DNA from: Acephala macrosclerotiorum
Taxonomy: Eukaryota > Ascomycota > Leotiomycetes > Helotiales > Mollisiaceae
Reading direction: 5' to 3'
DNA: 64,000 nucleotides
NCBI GenBank assembly: GCA_014904845.1
Contig: MU119242.1
Coordinates: 62,001 to 126,000, forward strand
Position 1 is the first letter of the stretch. Each line of letters opens with the position of its first letter. The translations under genes were made by a program, and so were the position numbers. This document shows, piece by piece, positions 1 through 10,079 of this stretch. The notes beneath the pieces were generated by a model, which saw only the letters and a list, made by a program, of their open reading frames with translations, did no database searches and was not told the origin of the DNA.

Positions 1-834
1 CACGAGAACGTGACTGGTCAGCCACTAAATCCGCTCCGGCAACATAATAATTGTCCTGAACGGGATATCCTTGTGGTTGGCCATATCCTCCTGATGAAGC
101 CGGCTGGGCATATGTCTGCGGTTGGTACTGGGGTCCACTGTCATATACATTTCCTGATGGTGTTCCCATGGAGCTGGGTGTTGGATATCCTGTCGGCTGT
201 CCGGTTTCCGTGGGACCATAGTACTGACGAGTTTGATGCGTGGCAGAATCACGATACCCCACTATAGGCGTGTTAGATTTTCGAACAATACCGTCCGAGT
301 CTCGTAGAGAGATACCATTAGCAGGTTGTCCTCTCGAGACGGTTTGTCTCCGCTCGGCCTCCCATCGTTCCGAGTCTGCCTTCAGATCTGCGATCATTGC
401 CTGTTGGGATCTCTGTCAGCCACTGCTTGTATATAGATTGAGGGTGCGATATTACTGTCGTGAGATTTCGGTATGCTGTAATGAAGTAACCAGCTTGTAC
501 TTGTCGGGTCTGCGGGTTCTGGAAGGAAGTCAGTCGTGTGCTTGATGAACCACATTCTCATCACTCACCTCGTAGTTACCTGGCCGTACGAGAGCATCGT
601 TCCCCAGGTAGCGGCAAATATCTGAAGTTATAACCTCCCTATCTATGCCTATTGCCATCTCAGTCAGGATGTCATGAAGGGTAGGGCTCAAGTATCCAGG
701 AACAAGTGTAGATCGTGGACTCTCAGAGCAGCACCTTCTCAGAAGATAGACTTACCATCCTTAGGAACAAAGTATTCATTGGTACGGGCCGAGGCGGCTG
801 CACGTCTATCACGGTCTGTGTCCCTTCTCGACAT
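1..834 (-). CDS. rfeG: RfeG-like putative transcription factor, N-terminal part (runs off the window)
   Basis: Four exons on the minus strand assemble into one protein starting MSRRDTDRDRRAAASART. Exon 1 ends at about 756 with a GTAAGT donor. The next exons give GIDREVITSDICRYLGNDALVRP-type sequence, then NPQTRQVQAGYFITAYRNLT, then AMIADLKADSERWEAERR, followed by a long Pro/Gly/Tyr/Gln-rich tail (SMGTPSG, YGQPQGYPV). This order and wording match the fungal family annotated as transcription factor RfeG. The short conserved N-terminal module followed by a low-complexity tail is typical of the family; its biochemical role is poorly established. The stop codon lies beyond position 1, so the C-terminus is missing only because of the window edge. 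The start ATG at 834 is the only one consistent with the conserved N-terminus. The GT-rich DNA upstream (about 830-1500) would be its promoter and 5' leader. Confidence 0.8.
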
Positions 835-2911
835 GATGAAGACCAAGAAAGAATAAGGGTCCGACAGAAAATATGGTGAGAAGAAAGAAAGGAGCAGCTG
901 GCAATGAGGAAGGAAGATGTATGTAAGTCACGCACACCACGTCAGCCTGGGAGGAATGCGGTAACACGGATGGAGGTCTTGTTGTGGTGGTGGTGGAGGT
1001 GGTGGGAAGCAAAAATCCTGGCGAAGGGAGAACCAAATAGTCCAGAGGGCGGTGGTGCCTCGTCCAATTAACCGGTATGTCCAAAGGGCAAGCGCGACGG
1101 ACAGCTGAGGATGCGCAGTGAGCTGGCGAGCTGGTCTCGTCGATGATTGCTGGAGGGGATGACTGGCAGCAGGCAGCGAGCAGCGAAAAGGGTAATGCTG
1201 CGCAGAGGAGTTGCTGAGTCGCGAATGATGAGTGGTGGAGGAGTGGGAGTGGTGGGAGACAGGTCGCAGTTGCAGGTGGGATGGCGGCAAACTTCGCTAG
1301 AGGATGTGGCCAACCCGATGCGGTCTGGCCCGGAGCTGCTTTTGGAGTCACGAGTGGCGCTGCGTGAGCACTGCAACCCGTGCTGCTTTAATAATAGGGC
1401 GGAGCTGGGTCTTGTTCCTGTGCTCGTGCGAACGAACGGTAGAGTGTGGCAGCGTGCTGCTGGGTAGGACGGCGGATATAAAGTCTTTGCGTTCCCGACA
1501 GCGTGGATGAGTGGGGGAGAAATGTGTACGGGCAACCTATGTAAGGAGGTTGGGCTTGCTCTTGTGCTGGGAAATTTCTCCTTCACAAAGACTCGGGTAC
1601 TTCACGGGTGCTTTATGGAAATCCAGGAGAACCTGAAACTATCTCCTTGCTTTGCCAACCATAACTCTGGCCTCCAGCGCTCATCACCAGTCTTCTGCAG
1701 CTTGCAGACGTGGTGGATCCCAGGTGCATGGAAACCCTTTCACAGCTTGGGAGTGAGCTCCTGACCGCCACTGCCGTACTCTCACCTCAACCAGCTGCCC
1801 GCGTGCAGAAAAGAAGGCTACCATATGTGATGACTCCGAGGCAAAGTCAAAGTGGTACTCGTACGTCAAGGAAGGGCGATGCGTTATAAATTCACTCTTA
1901 GACCCTAGACCCATACAGAGAACGAGTCGCGACAGCAGCATCAACATCATGCTTTGGTTTCAGTTCTATATAAAAATCCAGACTTCGTCTGAAGCCTGTG
2001 TTCGTTTCGCAAGAGCCCGCAAAGCAGCCAGCAAAAAGGGTGGCAGGTCGCGAATGTGGCGTGCCGGACATTGGGCAGGCATGCGTCTGGGCTATCTGGG
2101 CCTAATGATGCCCAAGTCCACTGAGCCCACTCAACACGCCTGATTTGCTGGATGACCGGATAAGGCAGACTTGGGGGTTGTATTCGTCGCTCACCATTAA
2201 TTCGATGCGGCTGCAAAATCTTCACTAGGATTCGTAGATTCGCAGCCCATGAAGCTGTGCGTCATTCGCCTGTCTCTCCTGATTGTTGAGCCTGGAGACT
2301 TCACTCTTTGAATCCTCGACTCGACTCGATACCGGTCCCCCTGTGGCTGCTTCACATACGTAGAATATCACAAGATTCTCTGCAAATCTTCACCACCAGC
2401 CTGAAGCAGCGCAGTTGCAGTTTTCGCGCCGAGGACTTTTCATACTTGGCTGTAACTACGGGAAGGGTTTGGTCAGATCGGTGGTGATTGGCATCCCAAT
2501 TCCCATCTGATCTGACCCTAGAACACAGGGATACTGCTCTGGGAAAAGATACCTTCTCGGCCTCGCGAATGAATAATGGAGCTTCCCCGGTGTAAGAATC
2601 CATGACTTGCAGATGCAGGAGCCCACTTCTGGTTCTGGCAGTTCCGAGTCCTCGAGCGGAGAGCGATAACTCACTTGTATCAATCGTGCTTCAAACACAC
2701 ATTCTCCTCAACCAGTATCGTCAACATGTTCTAGAATTGAACAGGGTTCGACAGGGCTGTTGGTATTGGGACCAAAGAATGCCACACACGTTGTAATTCC
2801 CCGTAGCCAAAAAATTTTTAGCTGCTGATCCGGGTTCACTCCCGGGAAGGGAAGCGAGGTACAATCTTGTGGCATGCAACGATAGGGGAGTTGGTGAGGT
2901 CCAAAAGCACA
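835..2911. other. Gene-free stretch between rfeG and pol eta
   Basis: No convincing coding region. The proximal part (about 950-1010) has a GGT/GGA-rich microsatellite upstream of the rfeG start and is probably promoter or leader. Open frames here overlap one another on both strands and have low-complexity translations. One 83-codon ATG frame on minus (2352-2603) is protein-like but unrecognised. About 2832-2850 contains a GGTTCACTCC string, but no cloverleaf can be formed around it. Confidence 0.5.
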
Positions 2912-4975
2912 TCACTTTCCAAAAGTCAACTTACTTTGACCTTTCTCTTTCTCTGGCTTCCTTCCTGCAGCAGTCTTCTTCCCCGTGGGCTTCCTACTGG
3001 TAGTCGTCGAAGACGTTCTGGACTGCTGAACTCGATCCTCATCCTGCAGATCTTTAGCCATATGCCAGTCCTGATGACTTTGTAAAGCATCTGACGATTC
3101 GAGGGCTTCATTGCAACGAGTACAAATGTAGTCCGTAATCTGCTGTTGGTGGGACAATGCAGTTGGAGGAAATTTCCCAAAGGATTTGGCTGCCTCGTTG
3201 CGGCCAGGAATGGTCACCGACGCCTTCTCAGCATCGTCCGACGCTGCGTTCGTTTCTTCAGCTAAAACATCATCCATAGCGGGTAAGTTCTGAGATCCGA
3301 ATTCATCGTCGTGCTCATCGGTGCTGTCAGTCTTGACAAAGAATCTCGATATCCCGGACATTCCCTCGACACGGCGTCTTTTTTCTGGCCTCTCTTGGCC
3401 GGTTTCGGGCAGTTTTGACTCTCGACCACCCCCACTGCGCGTTTTAGCATTTTCTCCCTTCACCAAAAACGCTCCAATTCCCATATTCCCAGATACACCA
3501 TCTTCAAATCCACCCACGCTGATGCTGAGATTCGCACAAGGCCAGACCCTGCCCTCCAATATGATTTGACCGAGTAGTGTCTTAGCAAGCTCATAAAGAC
3601 TGGCTTCGTCTAGCTTCTTTCCGAGAGGGATCGGAGCTTGTCGGGACTTGGTCTGACCGCCTGAACGATGGTGTAGGTTGATCGTCTTTGGCCTCCTCTT
3701 GTTCTCAAGCACACCTTCCTCCACCAATCGAGAATATATGTCGGCAGCAAAGATCCGAAGCCATCGGTTGGCTTGCTCAGGCGTATTGATGGATGGTCGA
3801 AACGATTTTGCGGATAACATGCTTTTGATTTGGGTCCTAGAATTGACCTCACTGGAATCATGTCCCCGGATGATCTCATGAACCCATGTGCCCGAATCGT
3901 CGCCCAATTTCTGCTTCAGCTCTCCGAGAGAGATTGGCAAGAGGTCCTTGACTGTGTCTGTGCTGAAAGCTGAAGTGATTTGTTCTCCGAACTTACCTCC
4001 TAAGCCGCGTATCTTGGTGAACTTGAAATCCGACAGGAATTGTTGCACTGCTCGATTCCGGATGATGGTCTGCGCATTTGGCTTCTTGTGTGCCGATCCA
4101 AGCTTTGCCAACATCTTGTTCTGTGCGATTCCTGCAGAGCAAGTGTACTTCAGCTTTTCACGAATGGCAGCTCGAACATTTCGCACAATCTCAGAGCCAA
4201 TCAGAATAGCCACATCATCCCAATCTGGGTCATCATCTTCTGTCTCGTCCGCGTCCAAGTCTACCAAAGCATCCGCTTGCCAGTCCAGTGCAGTCGTAGG
4301 GGGTAATGGCAATTTCTCCGTTGGATCATCGTACGGTGCTGGTCCATTCAGCTCTGGATAACGGTCTAGCATTATAGAGTGTATTTGACTTGAGAGGTCT
4401 AAGAACACCTCGTCCACCGAAGCCTTCTCCACCTTCTGCAGATTGGCTGGCAGAGCCTCCTTCATACAAGCCAGAATTCTTCTTGACTCCAGACGATACG
4501 GATCCAGGGAAACCTTATGTGTAGCAATATTCTTGAAGGCATCGTCGTGATATGCCCATTTCTCATCGCCCTCTTTCCAAGTCGCGACATGTTGCATTAT
4601 TAAGTCGGGACATAACTTCTTTGCTTCTGTAATCGTGATATGTCGATTGAGTCCGAATTTCCTGGCGGCGTAGTTTATGGCTATCAAGCCCTGCCTGCAA
4701 TTCTTAGTATTGCGAAGACTTGAGGAGATGTGATGTGATACTTGCCATTGCTGCACAGCCAAAGGTTGATCCTCCGCCGTTCCTAATCTCACCATCTCAC
4801 ACTGCGCATAGAAAGCATCAAGATCCACATGAGCAATCACTCTCAACGGCGATGTGGTAGATGATACACCCAACTGCGCCAGGTGCCTGTATGTAAACCT
4901 CGATTTCTTGCGACGGGTCGCGTTTGGGGAGATGGGCGAAGACGCCTGGAAAGGCTGTGGAGACGACATCGTCAT
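2912..4975 (-). CDS. RAD30: DNA polymerase eta (Y-family translesion polymerase)
   Basis: Error-tolerant nuclear DNA polymerase that bypasses UV photoproducts. The order is: fungal N-terminal RFTYRHLAQL, catalytic palm motif I (VDLDAFYAQCE, about residues 50-60), the Y-family block GLIAINYAARKFG, the second acidic motif KASVDEVFLDLS, an HhH/thumb region with KIRGLGGKFG, the little-finger domain, then a C2H2 UBZ-type ubiquitin-binding finger (ICTRCNEAL...HQDWH) and a C-terminal PIP-box (GQSKLTFGK) for PCNA. Uninterrupted reading gives 687 aa. However, positions 4691-4741 have a GTATCA donor, a CTAAG branch-like site and a GCAG acceptor, and removing them joins QQWQ directly to GLIAINY as in the family. 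The spliced protein is about 670 aa. The start at 4975 precedes the conserved RFTYRHL block. All catalytic acidic residues appear intact. Confidence 0.93.
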   Translation of the reverse strand: MTMSSPQPFQASSPISPNATRRKKSRFTYRHLAQLGVSSTTSPLRVIAHVDLDAFYAQCEMVRLGTAEDQPLAVQQWQVSHHISSSLRNTKNCRQGLIAINYAARKFGLNRHITITEAKKLCPDLIMQHVATWKEGDEKWAYHDDAFKNIATHKVSLDPYRLESRRILACMKEALPANLQKVEKASVDEVFLDLSSQIHSIMLDRYPELNGPAPYDDPTEKLPLPPTTALDWQADALVDLDADETEDDDPDWDDVAILIGSEIVRNVRAAIREKLKYTCSAGIAQNKMLAKLGSAHKKPNAQTIIRNRAVQQFLSDFKFTKIRGLGGKFGEQITSAFSTDTVKDLLPISLGELKQKLGDDSGTWVHEIIRGHDSSEVNSRTQIKSMLSAKSFRPSINTPEQANRWLRIFAADIYSRLVEEGVLENKRRPKTINLHHRSGGQTKSRQAPIPLGKKLDEASLYELAKTLLGQIILEGRVWPCANLSISVGGFEDGVSGNMGIGAFLVKGENAKTRSGGGRESKLPETGQERPEKRRRVEGMSGISRFFVKTDSTDEHDDEFGSQNLPAMDDVLAEETNAASDDAEKASVTIPGRNEAAKSFGKFPPTALSHQQQITDYICTRCNEALESSDALQSHQDWHMAKDLQDEDRVQQSRTSSTTTSRKPTGKKTAAGRKPEKEKGQSKLTFGK

Positions 4976-5135
4976 TCTAGTCGGCGATGCTTATAAGGCT
5001 GCACAAGCCTTCATGTTGCCAATATCATGTTGTCGATGTCCAAAGCGTTGATGGCCGTTGAATCCCGAGACGCATTCTTGAGAAGCTTTTGGCAGACGTG
5101 CGGCAATGCGCTTGGCGAGCGGACCAATCGACTGA

Positions 5136-5189
5136 CACCATCATCAACAATTAACTCAAAGTCACCATCATCAACAATTAACTCGAGTC
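5136..5189. repeat. Two-copy 27-bp tandem repeat
   Basis: The string CACCATCATCAACAATTAAC occurs twice, starting at 5136 and 5163 (period 27 bp), upstream of the pol eta start. A short AACGGTATT duplication follows near 5207-5230. This is the only structure seen in 4976-5274. Confidence 0.85.
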
Positions 5190-5274
5190 GAGCCATGGTA
5201 AATAAACGGTATTACAATGAACGGTATTCTCCAAATCAGTTTCTTTAATCTTTAGTTTTTTCAAATATTGTGCA

Positions 5275-5763
5275 ATGTCCTTTCTATCACTATTCCGGAA
5301 TCCAGCAGTGCTAGGAGCCATCAATATCACGACCCTTCTTGGCATCGGCAGCGGAACATATCTTCTGAGGTCTCACATGATTCAACTAGCTGAGGACCAC
5401 GAGTCAAGAATGGTGTGTGATCTATTGTCTTGTAAACTAGCATTATTGAAGGAGAATTTGTCATCTAAGACAAATGCCACCCCCTCCAATATCAAGGATA
5501 CTGAAGAGGGGAGGCAAGCCGTGCGTCCGCACGCGCCTTAGTATAGTTGGTTTCGACTCGATCCCCGCCAAGCTTGCCGCTTCTGTGGGGATGCTTTGTT
5601 GAAGGTCTGCTGTTGAAACATTCTGATAAGATGGCAGGACGAACTTGAAGGCACTATTAGAGGTCATATCGGTCTCATTGAAGAGTCGCTGGAGAGGTTA
5701 GAAGGCAAAGCCACGGAAGCAGACCGAGGAAAGGAGATGTATGAATCAATCTCTGACAATTGA
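5275..5763 (+). CDS. Small predicted membrane/coiled-coil protein, 87 aa, two exons
   Basis: Exon 1 (5275-5412) encodes MSFLSLFRNPAVLG followed by a hydrophobic helix (about residues 11-31, AINITTLLGIGSG). A GTGTGT donor at 5413 and a GGCAG acceptor ending at 5637 keep phase 0. Exon 2 (5638-5763) encodes a charged helix (DELEGTIRGHIGLIEESLERLEG) ending at a TGA. The joined product would be an N-terminally anchored membrane protein with a short coiled coil. A 225-nt intron is long for this window, so another small exon inside is possible. I do not recognise the family. Without splicing, exon 1 reads into a low-quality tail ending at 5541. The match of phase, and the protein-like character of both exons, support the model, but expression is unknown. 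Confidence 0.45.
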
Positions 5764-6255
5764 TAATCCCAACACACAAGTAATAACGCCTGCAGGCACG
5801 ATTACTACGGGAAGAGGGGACGGGACGAACGAAGCAAGTGATCGTTGGAGACCCCACCTCCGATTGTGACAGACAGTATTTATGAACGCATATCGCTTGT
5901 TACATCGAGCAGAAAATGTGATTGAAAATATGGGTGGCGTTTGGGCTTTGCTAAAACAGGTGCTATCAGGTTCCACAAGGAGGGATCTTTATGCAAGTCA
6001 TCGAATCCGGAACAAGATTGGAACTGCTTTGGTACACACCACCCGCGTTGAGGCTCAAAATAGGAAAACTGGTGGAAATGTGGGAAAATTGGCTTGGAAT
6101 TGTGGACTTTTAAATCTCTTATATGCAAAAATGCGCCCAACGGTGAAAACTTTTGATGCTTTTGCACTCGCCCCTCAAAACAACACCATGACTACACCCA
6201 AGTATACCCAGCCCTGAATTGGGCGGCGTCCAAAGTACCGAGACACACACGTGGC
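5764..6255. other. Unassigned stretch
   Basis: A 111-codon ATG frame (5882-6217, plus) is open, but its translation matches nothing I know. It may be part of the decayed transcription-factor gene that follows. Confidence 0.35.
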
Positions 6256-6990
6256 TTGACAACTACCGATGAATCCCCACATACATTGGCCTTATTACGT
6301 GCTCTGATGGGTCGCAATGGTTTGGTCCCCCAAGGCAGTATATCTGGGAGTGACGCCCAGAGAATAAGAAGAGCTATGATTCATGTGAAGAGAAGTGCTC
6401 TTGGACCTTCGCTCACCACCGATACTCTTCTATTCGTCCTTTCTGTTGTCCTCGTGGAAGGCTCGTTCGGGAATTTCGATGAAGCGAGGGCCATGAATGG
6501 GCAATGGCAAGGCTGTGGATGCAGTAAGTATCACCTCTTGCAGCATAACATCCAAAGGAAGCGATCAGATGATAGAAGTGTTGCTGCAGGTGCTAATTGT
6601 TCCCCTTGATAGGATGAAAGTGGTGACGGGAATGGAATAGCGCCACAACGTAACATGCAGCCCTGATGGAACAACAATAGAATTCCCAGAAGTTAGTTAT
6701 GGCTGTGTATGACTGAGAGACATTGAGGCTCAATGGCAGGGCGATAGTAAGACGACACTGATCGCATTGCGGGTCCAGGACATCGCGCTTCTCATCAACA
6801 CCCTTGGTCTCCTATATCGGTTCGACCCCGCCTCGCAGAAACAAGATTTTGAACAACACGAAAGCTTCCTCAGCTTATTGGTTCACTGAGATATTTTGGG
6901 AACTTTTGAAGATGAGGCTGGCCCTGCTGAGAAGGTACCTTGTGACCGGGCTCGCTTGTCGGCTGGCACCGGTTTGGTGCCCCTGAATAA
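6256..6990 (+). pseudogene. Decayed fungal Zn-cluster-type transcription factor, C-terminal part
   Basis: The frame from 6256 contains SDAQRIRRAMIHVKRSALGP, then TDTLLFVLSVVLVEGSFGNFDEARA. This resembles the fungal-specific transcription factor domain, where the family usually reads roughly '..TILTVL.L..YE.FFGNFEEAR.HLNGL..MV.LRGG'. After DEARA the expected helix is only recovered by changing frame near 6492, and an intron-like GTAAGT...TAG at about 6524-6612 leads to RMKVVTGM, a weak echo of the expected RMV.LRGG. Further downstream (about 6780-6990) DIALLINTLGLLYRFDPASQKQDFEQHESFLSLL is a second block in keeping with such proteins, interrupted by a TGA. No zinc cluster is visible upstream. 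I read it as a frameshifted, truncated gene; the exact family within the large fungal TF group cannot be given. Confidence 0.45.
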
Positions 6991-8082
6991 GCGCGTAGCC
7001 TTGCCATCTTGCGACTTAGAAAGGAAAAAGATGATGGATACGTGCCCGATTGTATTTCAATCGAGTCATTGAAGCTATACTTCCGAGGCAGTGCAAAGAA
7101 GCACGCGTGTGTCGTATACCTCCTCGTCCACGACCCTTTTGCTTAACTTGGCATGACGCAACTTTTGGAGCATGACCATTCCCGAAGCCTCGAGGCCTTC
7201 CTCACCGCTCCAAAAAGACGACTAGAATATGGATCGGAGGGATACCGGGCACAGCAACGAAATGAATACGCACGCCTTGGAACCACGAAGTCTCCACTTC
7301 CTTCAAAGCCTCCCGAGACAACGTTGAAAGGCGTATTTTCAAACGGGACGTTTAGATGTCTGACCCCCGGAACGCCATTAACTCTAAATCCGGGGCTGCT
7401 TTCTCCTACCACGGCATTCAATTCATCCCAGAAAGTTCACACAGGACTGCCGATGTGTTTCGCCCCTGCGCCCTCAGTTGCGCGGCGCCTGTGACTATTC
7501 ACGACTTAGCTCGAGGACATGGAAAGCTCCATCATGATGACATACAGAGGCTGTGCAAGTACCAAATCTACCACTTAACCTGTTGTTCTCGGGGTTTGAC
7601 CTGTGTATGGATACGCTTGAGTCGGTCTGCGATGCTAACTGCTTGTTCAGCTCGCTCGTGCGAGATCACTGATGGCTAACAGAAGGGCGAAATGCTAATA
7701 GAGAACAGAAGAATACGCCCAGCTTGATGAAACATGACATCGAACTCTCAAACTACGTCCTCGCGCCCCGAGAAGGGGGAAAGGTCCTTCAACCCGAGAG
7801 AGGATATATAGGACTAGGTGGTTGTCGAAAAAGGAGGAGCAACAACACAAAGATACAGAACTTGAGGAATAACAGAACCATCCAAGAACAAGACACTCGT
7901 CCATTGCACTTTTAACCACATTCGAAGGTTTGGAAACTATCAAACATTACTCCTTTCCGCGCCAAGCATCCAGATTCTCAACAACCATTCCGCAGACCAA
8001 GTCCGACATCCAGCCCAAGACAACAAATACAACGATTCGTCAAAACTCAAGAACTTCTTACTCAGAGATCCCTACAATCAAC
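6991..8082. other. Unassigned stretch; probable leader of the 8083 gene at its right end
   Basis: A 113-codon ATG frame at 7153-7494 (plus) and its antisense counterpart are both open; neither is recognisable. The A/C-rich DNA at 7840-8080 (CAACAACACAAAG, many CAA) looks like a fungal 5' leader for the next gene. Confidence 0.4.
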
Positions 8083-8490
8083 ATGTTAAATTCCCACACA
8101 CCCAAACCCAACATGGAAGGGTGGTGGAAATGCTGCAAATGTGACAACACCGTTGACCCCGAGCAACACAAGGACGTCTGCCCATGCAGCCATTCGAGGT
8201 GTAATGGGTGCGAGGATCTGTCGACTCAATCGACTTCTCCCCAAAACAATGTCCAATACAGCGTCCAGTACGGACATCAAAACCAATATCCACACTACCG
8301 CACGAACCACCAGACAAACCACTACACACACCAAGATACAACACTAGGACATACACAGCACACTGATGCTGTAACTATGGAAGGGTGGTGGCAATGCTGC
8401 CAATGCGGTCGTGAGGTCAACGGCGACTGGTACCCAGAGCAGTGTCCTGATTGCAATCATTACAGAGATGACACGTGCTACAATCTGTAG
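8083..8490 (+). CDS. Small Cys-rich protein with two CCxC zinc-ribbon-like repeats, 135 aa
   Basis: The ATG at 8083 has a good fungal context (ATCAACATG). The open frame extends further upstream, but only via a TTG codon, so 8083 is preferred. The protein carries two copies of one motif: repeat 1 near residues 11-46 (MEGWWKCCKC...DVCPCSHSRCNGC) and repeat 2 near residues 99-135 (MEGWWQCCQCGREV...EQCPDCNHYRDDTC). They are separated by a Gln/His/Thr/Tyr-rich linker. The pattern W-x-C-C-x-C...C-x(1,2)-C-x-H-x-R...C is that of a widespread but functionally uncharacterised group of small ascomycete proteins, and by residue logic would bind zinc. A single-repeat relative lies at 16732-16980. No signal peptide is seen, so an intracellular location is likely. 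Function unknown. Confidence 0.75.
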   Translation: MLNSHTPKPNMEGWWKCCKCDNTVDPEQHKDVCPCSHSRCNGCEDLSTQSTSPQNNVQYSVQYGHQNQYPHYRTNHQTNHYTHQDTTLGHTQHTDAVTMEGWWQCCQCGREVNGDWYPEQCPDCNHYRDDTCYNL

Positions 8491-9560
8491 GGCTTTTGAA
8501 GGGAAGGCCACTTATGACTAGCGCTGGCATTCAGGCGTTCGACGGTGTGCATCTTTCGGATTTGAATGAGGGAGAAGGACGAGAGGGTGGTGGGAATCTG
8601 CGAATCTAACCTAGAGATGTGTGTATGCTTCGCATAATTTGGATACAACACTTCTTAGAGAGGCAAATGGCGGCATGTGATGGATTGGTGGAATTGGCGA
8701 TAGTTGTGTGTGGTTCCTGTCGTTCTTCTGACTTTCGATTCTCTCGTTGTCTTGCAATACTCTTTATTTCTTTGCCAGGGTGTTGTTGCTTCTTGAATCT
8801 TTATGAATCCCTTATCGTTATGATGTTTCTACTGTTTTATTGCTCGGCTTGATTCATTTCTTGCTTATACTTGGTAGCCTTTGCGTTTGCGTCGTTGATT
8901 TTTTTGTTTCGATCGTTGGAATTATCATCTAGTTTTAGCCTCGTTGTTTCAGCCTCTTGCTAGTTTTGGCAGCGGTTTGCGTTTCCTCTCATGCCTGCTA
9001 TTGATACCTCCTTGTTATTGGTTGGTTGAAATATTGTATCAACTTTTACTGGACTGGGTTTCTTTGCCTCTTCATGCCTTCCTGATTTGGTGTTCTTGCT
9101 TGTGCCAATATTTGCAACTTCATTGGCGGCTCCTTGATATAAGCAGACTGGCCACAACTTCATCTGCCAATTGGTGGTCTTCTAGCTTTGTAGAGAACTA
9201 GTGCTGGAGCGCCGATGGGTTTGGAGCTTTGCAAGATAAGATGTAGAGGTAGACAGGAGCAATCGAGTTCCGCGAGGCGGGAGCATGCTTTTCGATTCGA
9301 GTCCATATTTTTCTGAGACATGACTTCTTTCATTATGGCGGGGCAATGATGGCGGATGGCGTAGTTAGAGACATTCTTTTGGTCCACACTTCGATTCTTG
9401 TGGATATCATTTGGCACGTAGAAACTATTCTCCTTGCCTAAACAAATTTCATTCTTGTGAACGTGACTGGACGTGGCTTAACCTCCGGCTGAAATATGTC
9501 TCAGGACCATATCCGAAAACTTGATAACGTTCCGTCAACCCGATTTCATGATATGAAGCG
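8491..9560. other. 3' flank, AT/T-rich transcribed-looking DNA
   Basis: T-rich sequence with repeated TTG/CTT (about 8750-9180), probably 3' untranslated and intergenic. No supported gene. Confidence 0.4.
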
Positions 9561-9572
9561 CTTTGTCGACAG

Positions 9573-10070
9573 TAGCTCGTGACCTGTGCTGTCCAAGATA
9601 CTTGTCCATCTTATTGCTGGATAGTTCGCTGGATAGTTCGCTGGACATCTTTCGCCCGTATCAGCTTCTCTCCCTTCTCGTCCTACTCGAGCGTATCGAC
9701 AGTATCCTTCACCTCGCCATTCGGCAGGCCGCTGATTCTTGCGTATACTCAAACTTTGTTCCCTTCCCGCATGATATCTTTGGTATCGTACTTGAACTCT
9801 GGCGCGAGCGATGTGATGATGTATTTTCATCTAGCGACAAAATTGTCAAGGCTTCTGGGAGCATCGTCGTCGTGGACCGCCGTCATATCTGAATGGAGGA
9901 AGGTGAGCCCTTTCTCAACATTCTCCTCGTTGCACCACCATATGTTGAGAAACTCGATGGTAGGAGCTTTGAGGTCTTTGTAGGCTGGCGTGGTCGATGG
10001 ATTGTATAGGAGGTTGAGTCTTGGAGTAGTAGATGATTCGTAGGTCGTTCTTATGATGCTCTCGTTTTGT
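9573..10070 (-). pseudogene. NTF2/SnoaL-like small protein, broken by three stop codons
   Basis: One minus-strand frame reads almost continuously as a SnoaL/NTF2-like fold protein of the fungal type: TTPAYKDLKAPTIEFLNIWW, EENVEKGLTFLHSDMTAVHDD, DAPRSLDNFVAR, then KYIITSLAPEFKYDTKDIM, REGNKV, VYARISGLPNGEVKDTVDTLE and DEKGEKLIRAKDVQRT. It is interrupted by in-frame TGA after FVAR, TGA after GNKV (where 'KVWV' is expected) and TAG after DTLE. The two TGA codons are what TGG becomes by one G-to-A change. A 12-bp direct duplication (GAACTATCCAGC, near 9620-9645) repeats QRTIQRTIQ before the terminal TAA. An upstream exon may exist beyond 10080 but cannot be placed. With three nonsense codons in about 140 codons it is most likely dead. 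Confidence 0.75.
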
Positions 10071-10079
10071 TCTGCTTAC

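Noticed and set aside
809..1586. Three long minus-strand open frames (up to 180 codons)
   Set aside because: They overlap in different frames, are Pro/Ser/Thr-rich low complexity, and lie in the leader/promoter of the rfeG-like gene.
2805..2875. tRNA-like GGTTCACTCC string
   Set aside because: Loop residues and stem pairing do not fit a T-arm, and no acceptor or anticodon arm can be folded around it.
5136..5189. CRISPR-like direct repeats
   Set aside because: Only two copies with a 5-bp spacer, in a eukaryotic genome; an ordinary tandem duplication.
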